Positions 57,029 through 64,000 of a DNA stretch of 64,000 bases are shown piece after piece. The DNA is from Dictyophora rubrovolvata (lineage: Eukaryota > Basidiomycota > Agaricomycetes > Phallales > Phallaceae). The stretch covers positions 2,108,001 through 2,172,000 of the forward strand of contig CP114123.1 of NCBI GenBank assembly GCA_029959195.1, given 5' to 3'. Position 1 is the stretch's first letter; each line of letters begins with the position of its first letter. A program made the position numbers and the translations under genes. The notes under the pieces were generated by a model. That model did no database searches. It saw only the letters and a list, made by a program, of their open reading frames with translations, and had not been told where the DNA came from.

Positions 57029-58607
57029 TTAACTGAGCAAGGTATCTCTATTTGAGGAGTAGTACCTTTGTTCGTCATGCTCGAGATCAGAATAATGAAC
57101 TGGTCTTGATATTTCATCCATCCCAGAAGTGAGGAAAGACTGAACGTCTTGGAGAAATGTTAAACGAAATCGTGTAGTACTACTGGTCACTTCTGATTGC
57201 CTTGCCGTCGCAGCGCCACGGATATTCAAGATTAGACGGCTGCTCTAGAATTGTTTGTCAATGGTGAAATATGAGTATACGTTTATTCCACCTACTGTGA
57301 TTGAAAAAGTGACATAAGACCATCTTCAAATTGTATGATAATATTTCCGTTGTAGGAAGCCGTCAAGGCTCAAGACTCAAGTTACAATTTTACTCACAGA
57401 AGATTGGGTTGCCCCATAGGTACACTCAGCCACGTAGGATGAATGACAAGAATAAGGAATCCACCTAGTCTACTTGAGCAACCGTTTCTAAGAATAGTAG
57501 ATACATACATAAGTTGCAGAGGTAGCTCCATAGGCCATCTCGAATCACGATCGAGACAAGATTGCTACCTGCTACCTGGGACCTCCAATATTTCAGACGT
57601 ACTCGATTGATTATAAGCACAACCAAAAGGGCCTGAAATGCCAGCTCCGGAAGACTGAAATCATTGAGGTTTTGTTGCTGTTAACGGCCACTTATTTTGT
57701 TTTCAGATTAGATATACGTACGCAAAAGCAATTACAGGAAAAGGCACCGTAACCTCATATCCAACAGAGTAGCCTGTTTGTACTTTTATTAGAGTGGCAC
57801 CTGCGGAAAGATAAAAATAATACGATCCTTCATCATGTGAATAAGTAGAGCGATGGTTTACTTACCCAGATCTATTGCCTCCAAAGCCAAAAAAATAAAA
57901 GAAACAATTCCAGCGACCATTTCGCAAATAAATAAACCAATCAGAATACGGTAAAGTAGTTTTGACCCTTCATACAGTGCAACGGCTGAGGATGGTCAGA
58001 ATCCATTTCAAAAACGAAGCAGATAAACTTACTCCGTTTTATGAAAAGTATTTCAGTGCAAGCCAACACAACAAACCAAAGAAACTTATGCAGATTGTTA
58101 AATATATTGAGATCCTGAGGAAATGTGGGATCCCCCGATGGAGTATACTCCTTTATCCGTCGCAACCATAAAAAAATTCTTTTTTAAGAAAACATTAGTA
58201 GGTAATAAATGAAGTACATAATCGACGTACGCGCTGACAGCGAAGGGTATATAACGAGTTATTATATAGAACAAGGTAGTCAAATTCGCCTTCTGATCGT
58301 AGCTGGTATGTTATCTTAAATTTGATCCATATATTACGGAGCCTGAGAAAGGAAACTTACAACCATATGTATACTATCTACCCCCAAATTCAGATGACGA
58401 GAACATGAGATGATACATTTTCCAATCACATACTTCTTTAGGTAAGGTTAGTAGAATATCCCATAACAACAAAGCAGTCGTTGCGGCTACAAAGGTGGTC
58501 AGTTAAGGTAATGACAGTTATATAAGTGCTCGTTCACTTAAGTTATACCCGGTAATGACGGATAGGTAATTATCCAACACTACTGGGGACTCAGTCAACG
58601 AGGACAT
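57029..58607 (-). CDS. DUF6533-type polytopic membrane protein
   Basis: The start is MSSLTESPVVLDNYLSVIT. A first intron leads to ATTALLLWDILLTLPKEV, the DUF6533 signature at helix 1-2, then TTLFYIITRYIPFAVSAYVD, RILIGLFICEMVAGIVSFIF, VPFPVIAFA, LPELAFQALLVVLI and the typical C-terminus RLILNIRGAA ... RDTLLS. About seven helices are expected, and the protein ends at 57029. Exon edges near 57300-57560 are not fully resolved. DUF6533 proteins are expanded in Agaricomycetes; their function is unknown and they are presumed membrane receptors or transporters. Confidence 0.72.
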
Positions 58608-59627
58608 CGGGTGGTTAATGGAATCTGGGAGGGGGGGTACTATTACTATTATTATTATAGATGGAAAGTAACTGAGATAATTCTCAAGTTGGTATCCACT
58701 GGATTCAGCCGAAGCGATGATGCATGATGCGTGAACGTTCAATTGTCGCACTTATGAAGTTTGTCAGAGCCTCAGTGATCGGGCTAAAAATTAGGGCGTC
58801 AGGATTTTTTCGACACAGTGTGATCAGGGCTCATCGCTTGTTGATATTCGAAGAGAGCTTTCTTTTTCTATGGAGGTATAGTGACTATAGTATTTGGACG
58901 TCGACATGATGGTCCAGCACATACTAGACAGACCTGACAGATTGGGAGGAGGGGGAATGCATTTACACACCGGCTTGATAGCATTACGGCAATCCTAGGT
59001 AAGCGGAGTTTTCGACAAGTCTTCCTAGCCTAGCTTAGACAAAAGCGCAGTCACGAACGATCGACGGAGCGGCAAAGTGGCTTAGTGCAGTACGAACAAC
59101 GCTCAAGTGCCAACAAATACAATATCGCATCTTTCCCAACTGTTCCCCCAGTATCTTGGATTTCTAAGGGGGCGTTTGGCCTGACAGTTGACAGTACTTT
59201 TGATTTTAAACCTGTAGCCTTGAATCATTGATTACGCATTAATTTGGGCTCTAACTATAAAGCTTTGCTGCCCAAATCGTAAAGGTCTGTATCCTGTATC
59301 CTGTCCCAGAACAGTGATGGTTGTTTATGTTGTATATATGATACGGTGATACATCACATGTTCAGAGAAAAACAGTCACTCTTGTTTACAAACATGAGGT
59401 ATATTTTCCAGATCTCCTTTACATAAGGAGATCTATACACACAAGAACGGTGTTGAAATAATGTTACTAGCAAAGAGTCCTCAAATAATATAACATCCAG
59501 GTTTTCAGTACAATGGTATCAAGGAATGGACGGGATAATAAGTTAACAAGGAGTCAGGCTTAGAATAAAGAAGAAATGGCGGTGCATATAACAAGAGTCT
59601 CATTAAGCCAAACAGATCTTGAACTAT
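58608..59627. other. Intergenic, 1 kb
   Basis: No supported gene. An ATT/ACT trinucleotide run lies at about 58636-58660. Confidence 0.35.
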
Positions 59628-61459
59628 TTATACCCTCCATACGCCCTTTCTCTTCACTTGCAAATGTCGCGCAATTAATAAGAAGGGAATACCGGCAAGG
59701 ATAACCGTCTGAAAAACGAGGATGAATTAAAATGGGTACAAAGTCGAGTATGAGCTTGGGACAGACGTACGCCGTTGAAGATGATGGGCTTAAACCAGCG
59801 ACCTCCATTCATGAACAATGCGCCCGAAATCGGTGTGCCTGTCAAGAAGGCCCAGCAAGTTATGATATATGCGACTCCAATTCTCGCACTTTGAAAACGA
59901 TATTACAGTTTGATTGTGTGAATACGAAGGCTGTACGTACCCGATTTCGTGGACTCCAGTTGCGAATGAGACAATAACCGGTACGAAGAGCGATAAAACT
60001 GAGCGCGAATCGTATCAGCACAAGCATATACTTTTGGAGATTGAAAAATAAGAATAACAATTACCTGCTCCTGAGAAAAATCCGTAGAGGATGGAGAAAG
60101 CGATTACACCGCCTACGTCGGCAATGCCGAACATAGCAAAGACAAGAACACCAGTCCCAAAACTTGAAATGATTAAAGCATTGATCGATCCGTACTTGTC
60201 AGCTAGAATATTAGGAATTGTACGCCCGAACACGGAAGCGGCATTTTGAATGGTAAGCTATACGACAAGAGGTAGCATAAATGAATTAGTCGTTTTTAAA
60301 CAAATTAAATAGCCGACTTGCCTGATAGAAAGCCAGCTTCTGTGGAAGATTATGCAACGTAGTGAATAGCTGCAAATAGAAGTCTACAACATTCGTAATC
60401 AAGATTTATATAGACCCGTGATGTAAGGGCTTCGAAAGAACTTACATGGGAAAAAAAGTCCCCAAATGATGAAGAAAGACCTAGCTGATGCTTCAGAAAC
60501 TGATTCGCGCCTAGATAGCTTTATTTATACCCTATGACAGCCAATATGAAAGGCATATCCGAGAAGACCTTCGGCTTTTCTCGAGGTTGACTCTTGAGCA
60601 GGGTCTTTTGTTTATTCACGGAAACACGATCAGTCATTAACAGATTCGCAGCGATGAGAAAGCCGAGTGTTAGGAACGCAGATGCTCTGACGCCCCACGC
60701 GAAGCCGACGGAATCATTGAAAAGATTGTTCAACATGATTGGATAGACAATGCCGCCAACAGAAGAACCTGATGGTTTCGGTCGAATTACAACTCGATTT
60801 CTAAAAAGGGCGAGAGGCAATCACCTGTTATGACTATTCCTAGGGCCGTTGCTCGACGTTCTCTGAAGTGGTGGGCCTGAACAGCGATTGACGGGACGTA
60901 GACAAGTCCTATGCCTATTCCCATTCCTACCCCTTGGGATAGAAACAGCTGATAGTATTTGTTCACGTGGGCAAGAGAGAGCATGAACATCCTAGATAGG
61001 GAAATGTTGATGCGGCACCAATGTGCAGCGAAAATGAGCGTCGCTTACGAGAATATATACAACAGTGAACCAGCAAAGAGAACATGCTTGAAATACCCGC
61101 CGTCCACGAGTTTTCCCGCAGGGAGACCCATGGCAATGAAGAAGAATAAAGACGTTGAGCCGATCCAGCTCACATTAGATGATGTCGAAGTTCCGCTCTG
61201 TACATAAAAATCTTGGAAGACACCGAATGACGAGGCATAACCAAATGTTGCGAACAAGGCTAACCAACTTTGAAAAGAAATAAGATGAATCATTGATCAG
61301 CATTCGCAGCAGCTTCCACACTCACCCGCCCAATACTGTACACCACGCCCTTAGCCCTCCGTCGGGAATATCTTCAAGAGAGGATGCCACGGTAGGGGAT
61401 TGTGCCTCACTGGCCAGTTCACGAGTAGATTCTGGCTTTTCATTCGTCATGTCGCTCAT
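59628..61459 (-). CDS. MFS monocarboxylate-transporter-like protein, paralogue 2
   Basis: The start is MSDMTNEKPESTRELASEAQ and the first helix begins with LRAWCTVLGG. Exons carry FGYASSFGVFQDFYVQSG, NVSWIGSTSLFFFIAMG, GKLVDGGYFKHVLFAGS, LFLSQGVGMGIGIGLVYV, SVGGIVYPIMLNNLFNDS and an ending TVILAGIPFLLIARHLQVKR. It is clearly a paralogue of the gene at 41758-43659, with the same exon layout and orientation, likely by duplication. An MCT-like proton-linked carrier of the plasma membrane; substrate unknown. The intact ending and the absence of frame disruption suggest it is functional. Confidence 0.85.
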
Positions 61460-61704
61460 GTCGTTCCACTAGGGAATGGAAAAAGGTATTCAGGAAGAAA
61501 AGGTTCGGTACGGAGGAGGAAAAGAGAGGGGGTGATGCTGGCTGAAGGCGCTAATAAGCAAGGCTGCACTCCCTCAAAAGTATGGTTTCGGACCACAGGA
61601 TAAGAACAATTGTTGCTTGGTCCTAATATAATAAGATTTCAGGGTATCAAACGATTTTTTACAACAAGGATCCGATAAGCTGGATTAATACAGAATGTCT
61701 TATA

Positions 61705-62123
61705 TCACGACATCAATTCACTCATTTGATGCATCGGCGCTCGTGGAATGTGGAGCCTTTTTCTCAAAACTTCCGTAAGTTGTTCTATGCTTGCTTCGCT
61801 ATTCGAAGGGCACAGCTTTTGAGTTCGAACACTTGACTCACTGATACGACAGTAACGCAGACGTCTCGTATCATTAGGCGGACGGACAGCTTCAATAGAG
61901 TTGGACCAAATTCGCCACAATAAAAGCCGAGCCATGGAGCGATTTTCCACCCTGTGATGGGACAACCAGTGAGAATCCAGAATATTAACCCCTTTTGGTC
62001 AAGACTCTTCGTAAACACCGCTTGAGTCTCCACGAAACTGAAATCAAAACCTTTCTTGCTGGGCACAAATTTCTGAACTTTGGGAGAGTTGTTTTCATTT
62101 TTGGCTTGATATTCAGAGACCAT
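61705..62123 (-). CDS. Hypothetical small protein (uncertain)
   Basis: ORF of 112 residues from 62123 (MVSEYQAKNENNSPKVQKF) to 61785; a second overlapping frame continues to 61705 and could be joined by an intron. No domain is recognised. It lies upstream of the transporter gene on the same strand. Confidence 0.22.
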
Positions 62124-63019
62124 GATGCGGTGCCATGCACCAATTTTTGATCAGAATTCGAACACCCAGTATCCTTCTGACGAGTATATCAAGTGGCAAT
62201 TTGGCACAAACTGTAAACATGCGAAACAAGTGACGCCTCGTGACAAACATTGTCACATGAACACTCGCCGCTTTCACGTTGCCTTCTCCGCAGTCTGCCG
62301 ACTGGTTTTCAATTGATCTTCCAGAAAACCACGATTCAACAGATATGTATAACCATCTTTTCGCAATATGAGTCCTATCCTTGCTCGTACTGCTGATTCA
62401 CGTGCAAAGGGCAATCTATAATCAAATTCGAAATCGTTTCAATATCAAAATTCGATCCTCATCATTGCCCTCCCGGATAATTTTCTGGTCATTTAATATT
62501 TAACCTCCGCTGCGACTCTTCAAGTTGTTACGACAACGAAACTGGCCATGAGGATATCTGGGAAAATCAGTCTTTTTGCCCAATAGATGCTTACCTCCTT
62601 CCGACGCCTGCCATCGCGGAGTCTCGCGTAAACCGGACGGCTTCGCCATGCAGCCTATAGGAATTTAAACCACGTAATGATCTAACGCCCTAACTTGACA
62701 TAGCCAAACAGTCCAATCCAGTCTTCCTCATCCGTTTCCGATGGTCTTCCGGCAGAAGCTTTGAACCGTTGCGCGACAAAAATAGGTTATAGCTGGCTTT
62801 TTCGCGCACTTTGACTGGGAAAATAAGAACCTCCTGTGTTTTTGTTTTTGAATGATCTATACTTGTTCACTCCCACTCAATCTCAGCCCAGCATTGAGCG
62901 CAGAACGTGTTAGTCTCGAAAGCTAGTCATAACAAGCCAAGGTGAGCAGAGCAGCTCCAAGGCGTCGGAAGCGGTACACGTAACTCACTAGACTCTTTCC
63001 AAAGTTTACTTCCTCGGCT
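62124..63019. other. Intergenic
   Basis: About 900 bp with no supported gene; upstream region of the DUF6533 gene. Confidence 0.35.
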
Positions 63020-64000
63020 ATGACTAGCTTCAATGAGTCTCAGATACTTGTTGCAGAGCTCGAGGCTGCCATCCCGGGTATTCTTGCCACCAAATACCTG
63101 AGCGGTATGTACAATAAAGCCCGTTTTTGTGGTCTATCTCAACTTTACGTTACATTCTACATAGTTGCCGGGCTCGTCATTCTACTCTATGATCATCTCC
63201 TTCTCCTACAGGAAGAAGTGCGTCCTGATTTTCGGCACCCAGCGTCCTTTTTCGACCCTCACCCTGTTTGCTAGATCGATCACATCTGGGTGGCTCGAAC
63301 AAACTGGTTACGAAGTCTGTTTTTCATAAATCGCTACACCATCCCAGTATTCATCGTTATATCAAACTATGGTTCGTCCGCAAAAGGCAGTTCACCCTTG
63401 ATATCATTGACTCGTGATTAGAATTGAGCGGACTATCTTCCGGACTCACTACAGAAGTAGGTATCAAGCTTATGTTTCAATTTCAATCAGTCTCACATTC
63501 TAATTAGTTGTAAATTCGAACCTTCCTTGTTGGCATCATTACTCGATTTCTAATCAAATGTATTAGTTGCCGAATATGGATAGGGATGGTGCAGTTCTTA
63601 TTTCCGGTCACTTCTGCTATCACAAATGGTAATTCAAAAATATTTAATAATTTGAGGATAAGCCACTAATCTGGAACTAGTGTTTGTTATCATACGTGTA
63701 TTCGCATTATGGGACTACAATCGACTGGTGTTGTGCCTCCTCTTGACCACTTTCGTCAGTATATATGTTACAGTAATAGGGGTTGGTATCCTTGGTATGT
63801 CCGATCTTGTGAAAAAGCGGTTTTCACATGTTCTAACGTGCGTTAGGTGCTCTACGTCTGGCTCGTACGTATTGAACCTTATCAACCATTGGCTGAAATC
63901 ATTGGCTAATTGAATTCAAAACTTAGCACATCTGACCTACCAACCGATTCTGAACACCTGTATCGCAGACGCTAGACCAATACTGAACATTGTAACATTC
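63020..64000 (+). CDS. DUF6533-type membrane protein, runs off the window
   Basis: Exon 1 is MTSFNESQILVAELEAAIPG. After an intron come VAGLVILLYDHLLLLQEE and, after a short intron ending CTAG at about 63274, IDHIWVARTNWLRSLFFINR and YTIPVFIVISNYG, the classic DUF6533 pattern. Then follow CRIWIGMVQFLFPVTSAI and IIRVFALWDYNRLVLCLLL. The C-terminal part lies beyond 64000. It is the second member of this family in the window (the other at 57029-58607) and is on the opposite strand. Confidence 0.75.

Overview
The window looks like nuclear DNA of a basidiomycete mushroom (Agaricomycetes). Support comes from genes with many short GT-AG introns and from fungal families: DUF6533-type membrane proteins, MCT-like transporters, a fungal P450, an F-box protein, chromoviruses and a DIRS-like tyrosine-recombinase element. 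All calls were made by reading the sequence; no search was run.

There are two compartments. Positions 1-35462 are a transposon graveyard. It holds a 5' fragment of one solo-LTR family (522-760), a Ty3/gypsy element lacking its 3' part (761-5565), and a chromovirus with LTRs (5566-11645) that carries a small solo LTR in its integrase region. A nested stack of solo LTRs follows (14564-21681), in which almost every insertion has a readable 5-bp target-site duplication. Then come an integrase-like DDE fragment, a DIRS-like RNase H/tyrosine-recombinase remnant, and a 9.9-kb element with ~0.2-kb inverted ends and an 8-bp TSD-like flank (25594-35462). That last element encodes a Mutator-like transposase candidate and a divergent second gene, and has three solo insertions inside it.

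The most unusual object is a ~2.2-kb repeat present three times (12017-14282 +, 19278-21534 +, 30147-32350 -). It starts TGTCG, ends GTTACA (ATTACA in copy 3), is flanked by ~5-bp duplications, and carries two small unrecognised genes (X and Y). The last ~500 bp, starting at a TATA box, are nearly identical in all copies, while the gene-bearing part of copy 3 matches the others mainly at protein level. I read these as solo copies of a giant LTR whose U3 encodes two proteins.

Positions 35463-64000 are ordinary gene space: a small secreted HsbA-like protein, an SDR oxidoreductase, an intron-containing tRNA-Glu, an F-box protein, two paralogous MCT-like transporters (41.8-43.7 kb and 59.6-61.5 kb), and between them a P450, a quinone-oxidoreductase-like enzyme, a small membrane protein, a BCS1-like AAA ATPase, an alpha/beta hydrolase and a DUF6533 protein. 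A second DUF6533 gene runs off the right edge. Transporters with P450, QOR, SDR and hydrolase could form a small metabolic neighbourhood, but no core synthase is visible.
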